Source: Opitutia bacterium
GTDB lineage: Bacteria; Verrucomicrobiota; Verrucomicrobiia; Opitutales; Opitutaceae
Assembly: GCA_016187945.1 (NCBI GenBank)
Contig: JACPIT010000011.1
Coordinates: 124,001 to 188,000 of the forward strand
DNA: 64,000 nucleotides
Direction of reading: 5' to 3'
The notes below the pieces were generated by a model. That model was not told the origin of the DNA. It saw only the letters and a program-made list of their open reading frames with translations, and searched no databases. Position numbers and translations under genes: made by a program. The stretch's first letter is position 1, and each line of letters opens with the position of its first letter. Positions 8,526-15,767 of the stretch are shown in pieces.

Positions 8526-8557
8526 GGCGCGGCTCTCGCAGCCGCGCCTTTTCTTTT
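8526..8557 (+). terminator. Intrinsic terminator after the POT transporter gene
   Basis: Perfect 9-bp stem GGCGCGGCT / AGCCGCGCC (8526-8534 and 8540-8548) with a 5-base loop CTCGC, followed by TTTTCTTTT. It lies 31 bases downstream of the transporter stop. This is the clearest rho-independent terminator in the window. Confidence 0.88.
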
Positions 8558-8573
8558 GCCCCGAAAAAGAGTT

Positions 8574-8616
8574 GGGGTCCGCACGCGTCACGGGCCAGTG
8601 ATCGCATGCGGACCCC
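8574..8616. repeat. Inverted repeat GGGGTCCGCA ... TGCGGACCCC
   Basis: Ten-base perfect arms at 8574-8583 and 8607-8616, in the gap between the convergent POT and DUF4864-like genes. Function unknown. Confidence 0.65.
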
Positions 8617-8698
8617 GTTGGTCACCTCTCGCACCCGTTGCCGGGGCGAAAATCTGGGAGAAAAGATACCGTCCCGTCGGGAAAAATCGGACGGCAAA

Positions 8699-8720
8699 AA
8701 CCACCTAAATTTAGGTGGTT
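8699..8720. promoter_or_regulatory. Perfect 22-bp AT-rich palindrome without loop
   Basis: The sequence AACCACCTAAATTTAGGTGG continues to TT and is fully self-complementary. It has no loop and no T-tract, so it differs from a terminator. It could be a two-fold operator or a bidirectional 3' end signal between convergent genes. The role is not known. Confidence 0.5.
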
Positions 8721-8743
8721 GGAGCGGAAAGCGCCGCGATCGC

Positions 8744-9187
8744 TCAGATTCCCCGGCTCGGTTCGGCTCGCCCGGCCACGACGCCCTCGATCAACCAACG
8801 GCCGTCTTCGTTCACGAGCGTGTAGCGATAATCCTTCGCCGTGTCGGCCGCATCGTAGACCGTGAAAGTGACCTGCGCGTGCCGCTCACGGTCACCGCGG
8901 ACGAGCCCCGCCTCGAATCGCCGGTGCTCCAGCAAGGCGGGATAGCCGCGTCGCAGCATCGCCGCGAACCCCGGCGCCGTGAACTGCCGCCGGATGCCGC
9001 TCGCCGCCAGCGCGTAGGCGGCATCGAACTTGCCCGCGCGCAGCGCCTGCAATTGCGCGGCCACGGTCGCGCGCACGGCGTCGCGCGTCTCGGCGGGACT
9101 CAGCCGCCACGACTCCGCGCGCTCCGGCGCTCCCGCGGTCGCCGTCGCCAGCCAGATTCCGAGGAAGGCGACGACCCACCCGCGCAT
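8744..9187 (-). CDS. Secreted DUF4864-like protein
   Basis: 147-residue protein with an N-terminal signal peptide (MRGWVVAFLGIWLATATAGA). The mature part has the helix-rich start and cone-like beta-sheet end seen in DUF4864/NTF2-like proteins: AVRATVAAQLQALRAGKFDA, then FTVYDAADTAKDYRYTLVNE. No catalytic residues can be assigned, and NTF2-like folds often serve as binding domains. The start codon is 1 base after the ftsY stop, so it is the last gene of the ribBA-ribH-nusB-ftsY run and is likely co-transcribed. Its link to protein targeting or riboflavin synthesis is only positional. Confidence 0.65.
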   Translation of the reverse strand: MRGWVVAFLGIWLATATAGAPERAESWRLSPAETRDAVRATVAAQLQALRAGKFDAAYALAASGIRRQFTAPGFAAMLRRGYPALLEHRRFEAGLVRGDRERHAQVTFTVYDAADTAKDYRYTLVNEDGRWLIEGVVAGRAEPSRGI

Positions 9188-9188
9188 G

Positions 9189-10106
9189 TCACTCGAGCCC
9201 GAAGACAGCCCGGCTGTAGTTTTCGATCGAAAACGGCTGCAAATCGTCCGGCTGCTCGCCGAGGCCGATGAAATAGATCGGGATTTTCAGTTGCCGCCAG
9301 ATGCCCACGATCGCGCCGCCGCGACTCGTGCCGTCGAGCTTGGTCACGATCAGACCGGTGAGGCCGAAACTCTGGTGAAACACCTTTGCCTGCTCGATCG
9401 AGTTGCTGCCGAGCGACCCGTCGACGACGAGCCAGCGGTGCTGCGGCGCGCTCGCGTCGTTTTTCTGGAGCACGCGGCGGATCTTCGCGAGTTCCTCCAT
9501 CAGGTTGCTCTTCGTGTGCAGGCGGCCCGCGGTGTCGACGATCAACCAGTCCGCTCCACGCGACTTCGCCGCCTGCCACGCGTCGAACGCCACCGCCGCC
9601 GCGTCCGCGCCGGTGTGGCTGGCGACGATGTCGATGTTCAAGCGCGTCGCCCAACTCCGGAGCTGCTCGACGGCCGCGGCGCGGAACGTGTCGCACGCCG
9701 CCACGATCACGGTCTGGCCATCGCCTTTCATCTTGTGCGCGAGCTTGGCGGTCGTGGTGGTTTTGCCGGAGCCGTTCACGCCAATCATGGCGATGACGGC
9801 CGGCTTCGCGGCGGGCGCCGCGAGCGTGCCCTCGGCGCCGGCGAGCACGCGCTTGAGCACGGCGGCGCCGATCTCGGCGGCCTGGCGGCCCTGCAACGTC
9901 GGGTCTTTCCGGTAAGCGGTTTTTATCTCCTCGAGAATCTCGCCGGTCGTCTCGACGCCGAAGTCGGCCGTGTAGAGCGCCTCCTCGAGTTCGTCGAGCG
10001 AGGCGACGTCGATCTTCCGCCCGCCGAAGAGCCCGTGCGTCTTCGCCGCGATGGCCGCGACCGTCTTGGTCAGGCCGTCTTTGAACTTCTTGAAGAGGGA
10101 AAACAT
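9189..10106 (-). CDS. ftsY: Signal recognition particle receptor FtsY
   Basis: GTPase receptor that docks SRP-bound ribosomes to the inner membrane. At 305 residues it holds the N and G domains but lacks the long acidic A domain of enterobacterial FtsY; a short basic N-terminus (MFSLFKKFKDGLTKT) probably mediates membrane contact. GTPase motifs are clear: G1 GVNGSGKTTTTAKLA at about 109-123, the SRP-type insertion box DTFRAAAVEQL, DTAGR, and TKLDGTSRGG. It follows nusB with an 80-base gap and is followed after 1 base by a small secreted protein gene. Assignment is secure. Confidence 0.97.
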   Translation of the reverse strand: MFSLFKKFKDGLTKTVAAIAAKTHGLFGGRKIDVASLDELEEALYTADFGVETTGEILEEIKTAYRKDPTLQGRQAAEIGAAVLKRVLAGAEGTLAAPAAKPAVIAMIGVNGSGKTTTTAKLAHKMKGDGQTVIVAACDTFRAAAVEQLRSWATRLNIDIVASHTGADAAAVAFDAWQAAKSRGADWLIVDTAGRLHTKSNLMEELAKIRRVLQKNDASAPQHRWLVVDGSLGSNSIEQAKVFHQSFGLTGLIVTKLDGTSRGGAIVGIWRQLKIPIYFIGLGEQPDDLQPFSIENYSRAVFGLE

Positions 10107-10186
10107 GGAGAAGCCTCCCGCGAATCACGCGAATGAGCGCGAATGTCGGATTTCATTCGCGTGGAGTCGCGCCATTCGCGGGCCAT

Positions 10187-10633
10187 TCACTCGGTCGTGG
10201 CTTTGCGCGCGTCGCGGCCGGCCTTGTCCTTCATGCGGTCGAGGATGCCGTTGATGAAACGCTTCGAGTCGGCCGTGGAGAAATTTTTCGAGAGATCGAT
10301 CGCCTCGTTGATCGAGACGACCGGCGGAATGTCCTTGCGGAACAGCATCTCGAAAATCGCCAGCCGCAGGATCGCGAGGTCGATGCGCGCGATGCGGTCG
10401 AACTCCCAATTGTGCGCCAGCGTGCGGATGTGGCCGTCGATCTCAGCGACGTTCTTCAGCACGCCGTCGATCAGCTCCTCGGCGAACGCGTAGTGATCGC
10501 GCGGCTTCTCGAGGCTTTCGAAGAACAGGCGGAGATCGTCGGTGAGATTCGCGGGCTTGTTGATGCTCCACGAATAGAGGAACTGGAGCGCGGCGGCGCG
10601 GCTCTCGCGACGTTGGGAAAATTGGCTGCTCAT
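10187..10633 (-). CDS. nusB: Transcription antitermination factor NusB
   Basis: 148-residue all-helical RNA-binding protein that with NusE binds boxA in rRNA leaders. Family features are the N-terminal SRRESRAAALQFLYSW-like stretch (here QRRESRAAALQFLYSWSINK), the helix with IARIDLAILRLAIFEML, and the closing segment VVSINEAIDLSKNFSTADSK plus RFINGILDRM. It overlaps the ribH stop by 4 bases, the very common ribH-nusB pairing in bacteria, indicating translational coupling. The next gene is ftsY. Confidence 0.96.
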   Translation of the reverse strand: MSSQFSQRRESRAAALQFLYSWSINKPANLTDDLRLFFESLEKPRDHYAFAEELIDGVLKNVAEIDGHIRTLAHNWEFDRIARIDLAILRLAIFEMLFRKDIPPVVSINEAIDLSKNFSTADSKRFINGILDRMKDKAGRDARKATTE

Positions 10634-11115
10634 GATTTTGGGCTCCTGCGGAAGGTGCGCCGGAGCGTGGCCATTTCAAGCCCCGCCCGCGCGAACTCGG
10701 CGCCGCGGTCGATCTTGCCGACGCAACGCGCGCGCGCCTGGGCCAGCGTGTCGGTGACGATCACGCCGTTGATCACCGGGACGCCGGTGCCGAGCGCGAC
10801 CTGTTGCAACGCATGGGAAACGCTCTCGCCCACCATCTCGTGGTGGTTCGTGTCGCCGCCGATGAGCACGCCGAGCGCGATCACGCAATCGAAGCGCTTC
10901 GCCGCCGCGAGCTGCTGCGCGGCCCACGGAACCTCGTGCGAGCCCGGCACGCGGACCTCGACGATGTCCTTCTCGCCCACGCCCGCCGCGACGAGCACCG
11001 CACGCGCGCGCACGCGCAGGCCATCGACCAGTTCCGCGTTGAACCGCGCGGCGACGAGGCCGAAGCGCAGGCCGGCACCGCGGAGGTGGAGATCACTGGG
11101 AGCGTCGAAACTCAT
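10630..11115 (-). CDS. ribH: 6,7-dimethyl-8-ribityllumazine synthase
   Basis: Condenses 5-amino-6-ribitylamino-uracil with 3,4-dihydroxy-2-butanone 4-phosphate in the penultimate step of riboflavin synthesis; it usually forms 60-mer or pentameric shells. ATG 11115 gives 161 residues, the family length; the longer frame runs upstream into a repeat element. Motifs seen: FGLVAARFNAELVDGL at the N-terminus, VRVPGSHEVPWAAQQLA, and the substrate-binding region LGVLIGGDTNHHEMV. The last contains the catalytic His region, with GGDTNHHEMV in place of the common RGATPHFDYV. It is coupled to nusB and preceded by ribBA across a repeat element. Confidence 0.95.
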   Translation of the reverse strand: MSFDAPSDLHLRGAGLRFGLVAARFNAELVDGLRVRARAVLVAAGVGEKDIVEVRVPGSHEVPWAAQQLAAAKRFDCVIALGVLIGGDTNHHEMVGESVSHALQQVALGTGVPVINGVIVTDTLAQARARCVGKIDRGAEFARAGLEMATLRRTFRRSPKS

Positions 11116-11187
11116 GGAACGGCCTATTGGCGGCACCCGCGCGGCATTGCGCAACCCGAAATCCGCGTCGCCAGCCGCCTTCGGCGG

Positions 11188-11332
11188 AAGCGCCAAGCCC
11201 CAACCTCCAAGCTCCAAAGAAGCACCAACGCCAAAAAACAAATATCGAATCGAAGTCACTCCCGCGAGGCCTGACTCCGACTTTGATGATTGGGAGTTTC
11301 TCTGGAATTTGGCGGTTGGAGCTTGGAGCTTT
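11188..11332. repeat. AAGCTCC-type inverted-repeat element, diverged solo copy E
   Basis: Left arm AAGCGCCAAGCCCCAACC and onward; right arm ends GGTTGGAGCTTGGAGCTT. No ORF inside. It separates ribH and ribBA. Same family as the four copies in the pyrimidine cluster (57236-57771, 59271-59413, 60817-60944, 62464-62574), but the arms are more mutated. Confidence 0.8.
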
Positions 11333-11338
11333 CCTCGC

Positions 11339-12430
11339 TCACACCGGCACGACCTCGACGATCTCCAAACCGTAGCCGTCCAGGCCGACGACGCGGCGGT
11401 TCGAGTGAGCCATCAGGCGAATCTTGCGGAGCCCGAGCGCCGTCAGGATCTGCGCGCCGGTGCCGTAATCTCGGAGATTCGTCCGGCCCGGCTGGTCGAG
11501 CGCGGCGATCGCTTCCTGCATGCGGCCGTTCTGCTCCATGTAGACAATCGCGCCGTGCTTCGTCTCCGCCACGCGCTGGAGCGAACTCATGAGCGAGCGA
11601 TGACTGCCCATCTCGCGCGCATGAAAGACGTCGCTGAGCAAATTCTCCGTGTGCACGCGCACGAGCGTCGGCGACCCGTCGAGCTGCCCCATCGTGAACG
11701 CCAGGTGGTGCCGCCCGTCGATCTTGCTGCGGAACACGTGCAGCATGAACTCGCCATACTCCGACGAAAACGGCCGCGTGCTCACGCACTCGACGAGCTT
11801 CTCGCGGCGGTGACGGTATTCGATGAGCGAGGAAATCGAGATGAGCGGCAGGTTGTGGCGGCGCTTGAACTCCACCAGCTCCGGCACGCGCGCCATCGTG
11901 CCGTCCTCGTTCAACACCTCGCAAATCACCGCCGTCGGCCGCAACCCCGCCAGCGCCGCGAGATCGACCGCGGCCTCGGTGTGCCCCGCGCGCTCGAGCA
12001 CGCCGCCGGGCCGGGCGCAGAGCGGAAAAATGTGCCCGGGCTGCACGAGTTCGTCGGGCCGCGTCGCGGGATTCGCGAGCAACTGCACCGTGCGCGCGCG
12101 ATCGAACGCGCTGATGCCGGTCGTGATTCCCTCGGCCGCGTCGACCGACACCGTGAACGCCGTGCGCATCGCCTCGCGGTTCTGTTGCACCATCGGATTG
12201 ATCCCGAGTCGCTTCAGCGCCGACTCCGTCATCGGCACGCAGATGAGCCCGCGCGCGTGACGGATCATCAGGTTCACCAGCTCCGGCGTGACTTTCTCCG
12301 CGGCGAAAACCAGGTCGCCCTCGTTCTCGCGCCCCTCGTCGTCGGTGACGATCACGACGCCGCCTGCGGCGATCGTTTGAATCGCGGTTTCGACGGAATC
12401 GAACGGCGAGTGGTCAGCGGAAGTGGTCAT
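11339..12430 (-). CDS. ribBA: RibBA-like: active DHBP synthase with a degenerate GTP cyclohydrolase II domain
   Basis: 363 residues. The N-terminal domain (about 1-205) is 3,4-dihydroxy-2-butanone 4-phosphate synthase, which converts ribulose 5-phosphate for riboflavin synthesis: DDEGRENEGDLVFAAE at 30-45 carries the metal-binding acids, and GHTEAAVDLA at 149-158 the conserved His-Thr-Glu. The C-terminal half (about 208-363) has the GTP cyclohydrolase II outline, with VRVHTENLLSDVF and DYGTGAQILTALGL. However, the three zinc-ligand Cys of real enzymes (ECLTGDVF, RCDCG) are missing, and the TNNP motif is replaced by HSNRR. The second activity is therefore probably lost and must be supplied elsewhere. 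It is the first gene of the riboflavin-nusB-ftsY run. Confidence 0.9.
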   Translation of the reverse strand: MTTSADHSPFDSVETAIQTIAAGGVVIVTDDEGRENEGDLVFAAEKVTPELVNLMIRHARGLICVPMTESALKRLGINPMVQQNREAMRTAFTVSVDAAEGITTGISAFDRARTVQLLANPATRPDELVQPGHIFPLCARPGGVLERAGHTEAAVDLAALAGLRPTAVICEVLNEDGTMARVPELVEFKRRHNLPLISISSLIEYRHRREKLVECVSTRPFSSEYGEFMLHVFRSKIDGRHHLAFTMGQLDGSPTLVRVHTENLLSDVFHAREMGSHRSLMSSLQRVAETKHGAIVYMEQNGRMQEAIAALDQPGRTNLRDYGTGAQILTALGLRKIRLMAHSNRRVVGLDGYGLEIVEVVPV

Positions 12431-12445
12431 AGCGGAGGGGCGGCA

Positions 12446-12474
12446 GCATCCTCGTGCCCTTCGGCGCTGTCAAA
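12446..12474 (-). promoter_or_regulatory. Candidate promoter upstream of ribBA
   Basis: On the minus strand a perfect TTGACA (12469-12474) is followed after 17 bases by GGATGC, overlapping GATGCT, a weak -10. The predicted start would lie a few bases before the ribBA ATG. Only the -35 is convincing. Confidence 0.25.
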
Positions 12475-12499
12475 TCCGCGACGCGGTCAGCCGCCGGAA

Positions 12500-12591
12500 G
12501 TAGGGGCGGTTTCAACCGGCCTAGCTGAATGTTGTTCGCCAACGGCGCTCGCGCACAGATACTCACTCGGGCCGGCTGAAGCCGGCCCTAC
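12500..12591. repeat. REPIN, GGCCGGCTGAAGCCGG family
   Basis: Outer ends GTAGGGGCGGTTTCAACCGG and GGCTGAAGCCGGCCCTAC in inverted orientation, between ribBA and the small secreted protein gene. Related half-units occur at 20321-20412 and 46023-46040. Confidence 0.8.
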
Positions 12592-12615
12592 AGCGCAGCG
12601 CGGCGGCCCCTCACC

Positions 12616-13071
12616 TCACGCCCGAAAATCGACGACGTAACTCTCCGTCGCCTGCTCGCCGCTCTCGCTGCCGGGCGTCGACGCGGGCGCGAGGAGCGTC
12701 AGGTAGAGCTTGAACGCATACGGCGGACGCACCGGCTTCGTGCCAACGAGCGCTTTGCCGTCGGCGGACGGGTTGAGGACGACGCGCTCGCTGCCTTGCT
12801 TGTAGTTCGGGTTCCAGCGCGCGGCGGCGCGCATGACGTCGGGCCGCGCCGGTTTCTTCTTCTCGTCGTAGAACGACAGCTTGAACGTGCCGCCTTCGAG
12901 CGCGAGGCCGAGAAACTTGCCGTTCGGCCGCGCGATCGTGATGCCGTCGATCTTCGGTTCGGCGTCTTTCTTCGCGTCGGCCTTGCCGGGTGCGGCGGGC
13001 CTGGCCGTTTGCGCGGAGAGTTGAACGAAACCGAGAGCGAGAATCACGAGCAACAGAAGCCGCGTTTTCAT
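12616..13071 (-). CDS. Small secreted protein of unknown function
   Basis: 151 residues with a clear signal peptide (MKTRLLLLVILALGFVQLSA, cleavage likely after LSA). The mature chain is basic and Pro/Lys-rich at first (AAPGKADAKKDAEPK), then predicted beta-rich: ITIARPNGKFLGLALEGGTF, KLSFYDEKKKPARPDVMRAA, AFKLYLTLLAPAS. No catalytic motif, lipobox or membrane segment is seen. It lies upstream of and in the same direction as ribBA, with a REPIN between. I do not recognise the family. Confidence 0.65.
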   Translation of the reverse strand: MKTRLLLLVILALGFVQLSAQTARPAAPGKADAKKDAEPKIDGITIARPNGKFLGLALEGGTFKLSFYDEKKKPARPDVMRAAARWNPNYKQGSERVVLNPSADGKALVGTKPVRPPYAFKLYLTLLAPASTPGSESGEQATESYVVDFRA

Positions 13072-13163
13072 GTGGGAAAGCTACCCACGCACACCGCTCC
13101 CGCAAGCCCGCGCGCGGCACGCCGTCGTTTTAGCAAAGGTTTCGCGGCACCAGCGCGAAAAAA

Positions 13164-14039
13164 TCACCCGGCGTCGCGCCGTCGCCAGACCCGCGGCGCG
13201 CAGGCGAACGCCGCGCTGAACTGGCGGTTGAAACTCGACAGCGTGCTGTAGCCGACCGTCTGGCTGATTTCCAACACGCTCAGGTCCGTCGTGCGCAGCA
13301 GCGACGAGGCCATCCGCAGCCGCAGGTCGTGCCAGTAGGCGGCCGGGGAGCGGCTCATCGTGCGTCCGAACAGCCGGCGAAAATGCGGCTCGCTCAGACC
13401 GCAGCGCCGCGCCAGCGGACCGATCGCGATAGGGGCCGCGTAATTTTTCGCGATGAAGGCCAGCGCCGGCGCCAGCCGGCGATAATCGCCCAGCGGCGGA
13501 GCGGTCGCGGCGCCGAGTTCGGGCGCGTGCCGCTGCACCAGCACCATCAGCTCCCACACCAGCGCCCGCAGCGCCGGCGCGGCATCGGCTCGCCGCGCCC
13601 GCAATTCCTCGATCAGGCGCAGCACATTGCGCGCGATCGCGGGGAATCGGTCGCCGGGGATGAGATTGTTGAAACTCGCTCCGGCCAGCGTCGTGGGATC
13701 GAGCACCTTGGCCTCGCCCGCCGGCAAGGGCACCAACCGCAGCGGATCGAGGAACACCCACGCCCACTGGCTGCGCGAACCCGGCGTGCTCCGCGCCAGG
13801 TGCACTTCCGTCGGGTTGATGAACGACACATCGCCGGCCTTGAACGGCAGAATCTTCTCGCCGATCGCGAAGACCCCGCTGCCGGCGTAACAGTATCCGA
13901 GCTCCAGACACGGATGGAAATGGAGGTAGGTGATCGGATGGTCCGCCTGCTCGAACGGTTCGCCTCCGCAGATCGGCAACTGCGGATCGAGCGACACGGG
14001 CGCGAATTGGATTTCCAAGCCCTTTGAGCGTTTCTGCAC
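13164..14039 (-). CDS. AraC-family transcriptional regulator
   Basis: 291 residues. The N-terminal cupin-type sensor domain includes FHPCLELGYCYAGSGVFAIG and FKAGDVSFINPTEVH. The C-terminal part (about 190-288) carries two helix-turn-helix units: IGPLARRCGLSEPHFRRLF and VLEISQTVGYSTLSSFNRQF, the AraC signature. Such regulators bind a sugar or related ligand and activate nearby catabolic genes. It is divergent from the secreted ADP-ribosylglycohydrolase gene, with only 71 bases between start codons, so it probably controls that gene and perhaps itself. The ligand is unknown. Confidence 0.92.
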   Translation of the reverse strand: MQKRSKGLEIQFAPVSLDPQLPICGGEPFEQADHPITYLHFHPCLELGYCYAGSGVFAIGEKILPFKAGDVSFINPTEVHLARSTPGSRSQWAWVFLDPLRLVPLPAGEAKVLDPTTLAGASFNNLIPGDRFPAIARNVLRLIEELRARRADAAPALRALVWELMVLVQRHAPELGAATAPPLGDYRRLAPALAFIAKNYAAPIAIGPLARRCGLSEPHFRRLFGRTMSRSPAAYWHDLRLRMASSLLRTTDLSVLEISQTVGYSTLSSFNRQFSAAFACAPRVWRRRDAG

Positions 14040-14110
14040 GGCATTTGATTATTTCGCGGGGGAAGCCCGCCACTTCAACTGTTACTATCGCGCAAGCCTC
14101 TCCCCACCGC

Positions 14111-15670
14111 ATGAAATCCCGCCTCACCGCCTTCGTCCTCCTCGCTTTCATCCCCATTCACCTCGCCACGGCGGCGAGTGCCGAACGGACTATTTCGCGC
14201 GCCGCGCTGCGCGATAAAATCCGCGGTGCCTGGGCCGGTCAGATGATCGGTGTCGCTTACGGCGCGCCGACGGAATTCAAATCGCTGGCCAAAATCCACG
14301 AAGCGCCCATCAAGCCCGAGACGATCGAGAACGCCATCGTGCAGGACGATCTCTATGTCGAGATGACCTTCGCCAAAGTCATGGACACGATCGGCCTCGA
14401 CGCGACCTCCGCCGATTACGGCGAAGCCTTCCGCCGCTCGCGCTATCAGCTCTGGCACGGCAATGCGGGCGCGCGCCGCAACCTCATGCGCGGCCTCGCC
14501 GCGCCGCTCAGCGGCGACCCGCGCTACAACATCCACTGCGAAGACATCGATTTTCAGATCGAGTCCGATTTCATCGGCATCATGTGCCCCGGCCTTCCCC
14601 GCGAGGCGCAGCGCCTGGCCGATCGCGTCGGCCGCGTCATGGGCTACGGCGACGGCCTCTACGGCGGCATGTTCATCGCCGGCATGTATTCGGCCGCGTT
14701 CTTCGAGACCGATCCGCACCGCATCGTCGCCGCCGGCCTGGCCTGCCTCCCGCCCGAGAGCGCCTATGGCCGCATCATCCGCGACCTCATCGCCTGGCAC
14801 GACGCCCATCCGCACGACTGGCGCAAAGTCTGGCAGCTCCTCGAGGACAAATGGGACCGCGACGATATGTGCCCCGACGGCGTGCAACGCGCCTTCAACA
14901 TCGACGCCAAACTCAACGGCGCCTACCTCGCGCTCGGCCTGCTCGCCGGCGACGGCGACTGGCAGCGCACCATGGAAATCGCCACGCGCTGCGGCCAGGA
15001 CTCCGACTGCAATCCCTCCAGCGCCTGCGGCGTGCTCGGCGCCCTCCTCGGCTTTGAACGCATCCCGGCCGAACATCGCGCCGCCGTCCTCTCGATCGCG
15101 CACCGCAAGTTCGACTTCACCGACTACTCCTTCGAAGACATCGTCGCCTCCACCGAACGCCGCGCCTTGCTCGCCATCGAGCGCGCCGGCGGCCGCGTCA
15201 CCGAGCGCGAAGTGACGATCCCGGTGCAAACCCCGACTCCGCCGCCGCTCGAGACCTCCGGCTACGGCCGCCCGGTCGGCATCTTTTCGTCCGACACCGC
15301 GAATTGGACGTGGCACGGCGCGTGGATCTTGAAGGACGGCTTTGTGTGGTCCGACAAATACGTGGCCCACGAGGCCCAAGGCGCCGGCAGCGAAGCCGAA
15401 TTTCGTTTTCACGGCACCGGCGTGGCCCTCATGGGCGACCTGGTGCACGACGGCGGCCGCGCCGAAGTGTTCATCGACGGCCAGAAAAGCGACCTGCTCG
15501 CGGATGCCTTTCTTCCGGAGGATGCCACCCATGACAACGACCTGTGGCGCGTCCGCGGCCTGCCCGACGGCGAGCACGTGCTGAAGCTCGTGACGCTCGA
15601 CTCCGCCGATCCGCGCTCCACTGGCCGTCGCCTCGCAATCCTGCGCGCCGTCGTCTACCGCACGCCGTAA
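14111..15670 (+). CDS. Secreted ADP-ribosylglycohydrolase-family protein with C-terminal beta domain
   Basis: 519 residues from ATG 14111, with a signal peptide (MKSRLTAFVLLAFIPIHLATAASA). The catalytic-type domain (about 30-380) belongs to the ADP-ribosylglycohydrolase (DraG/ARH) superfamily: AAWAG-like start KIRGAWAGQMIGVAYGAPTE, acidic DDLYVEM near 79-85, and RCGQDSDCNPSSACGVLGA, where the acidic pair normally binds metal. The last 130 residues form a separate beta-rich module (WTWHGAWILKDGFVWSDKYV to AILRAVVYRTP) like carbohydrate-binding accessory domains of glycosidases. An exported location and an AraC neighbour fit a role on an external glycoside rather than on ADP-ribosylated proteins. 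The substrate is unknown. Confidence 0.85.
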   Translation: MKSRLTAFVLLAFIPIHLATAASAERTISRAALRDKIRGAWAGQMIGVAYGAPTEFKSLAKIHEAPIKPETIENAIVQDDLYVEMTFAKVMDTIGLDATSADYGEAFRRSRYQLWHGNAGARRNLMRGLAAPLSGDPRYNIHCEDIDFQIESDFIGIMCPGLPREAQRLADRVGRVMGYGDGLYGGMFIAGMYSAAFFETDPHRIVAAGLACLPPESAYGRIIRDLIAWHDAHPHDWRKVWQLLEDKWDRDDMCPDGVQRAFNIDAKLNGAYLALGLLAGDGDWQRTMEIATRCGQDSDCNPSSACGVLGALLGFERIPAEHRAAVLSIAHRKFDFTDYSFEDIVASTERRALLAIERAGGRVTEREVTIPVQTPTPPPLETSGYGRPVGIFSSDTANWTWHGAWILKDGFVWSDKYVAHEAQGAGSEAEFRFHGTGVALMGDLVHDGGRAEVFIDGQKSDLLADAFLPEDATHDNDLWRVRGLPDGEHVLKLVTLDSADPRSTGRRLAILRAVVYRTP

Positions 15671-15689
15671 CCGCCCGCGCGCGATCCGT

Positions 15690-15757
15690 GTAGCGGCGGT
15701 CTACGACCGCCGACCAGATCCGTCTTCATTCGAGCAGCGGCCATAGACCGCCGCTAC
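15690..15757. repeat. REPIN, GTAGCGGCGGTC family
   Basis: Starts GTAGCGGCGGTCTACGACCG and ends ATAGACCGCCGCTAC. It lies between two convergent genes, where the hairpin may also serve as a 3' end. Confidence 0.88.
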
Positions 15758-15767
15758 ACGTCCGACC

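Noticed and set aside
12431-12615. An FMN riboswitch upstream of ribBA
   Set aside because: The region is mostly a REPIN, and I see none of the conserved FMN-aptamer blocks.
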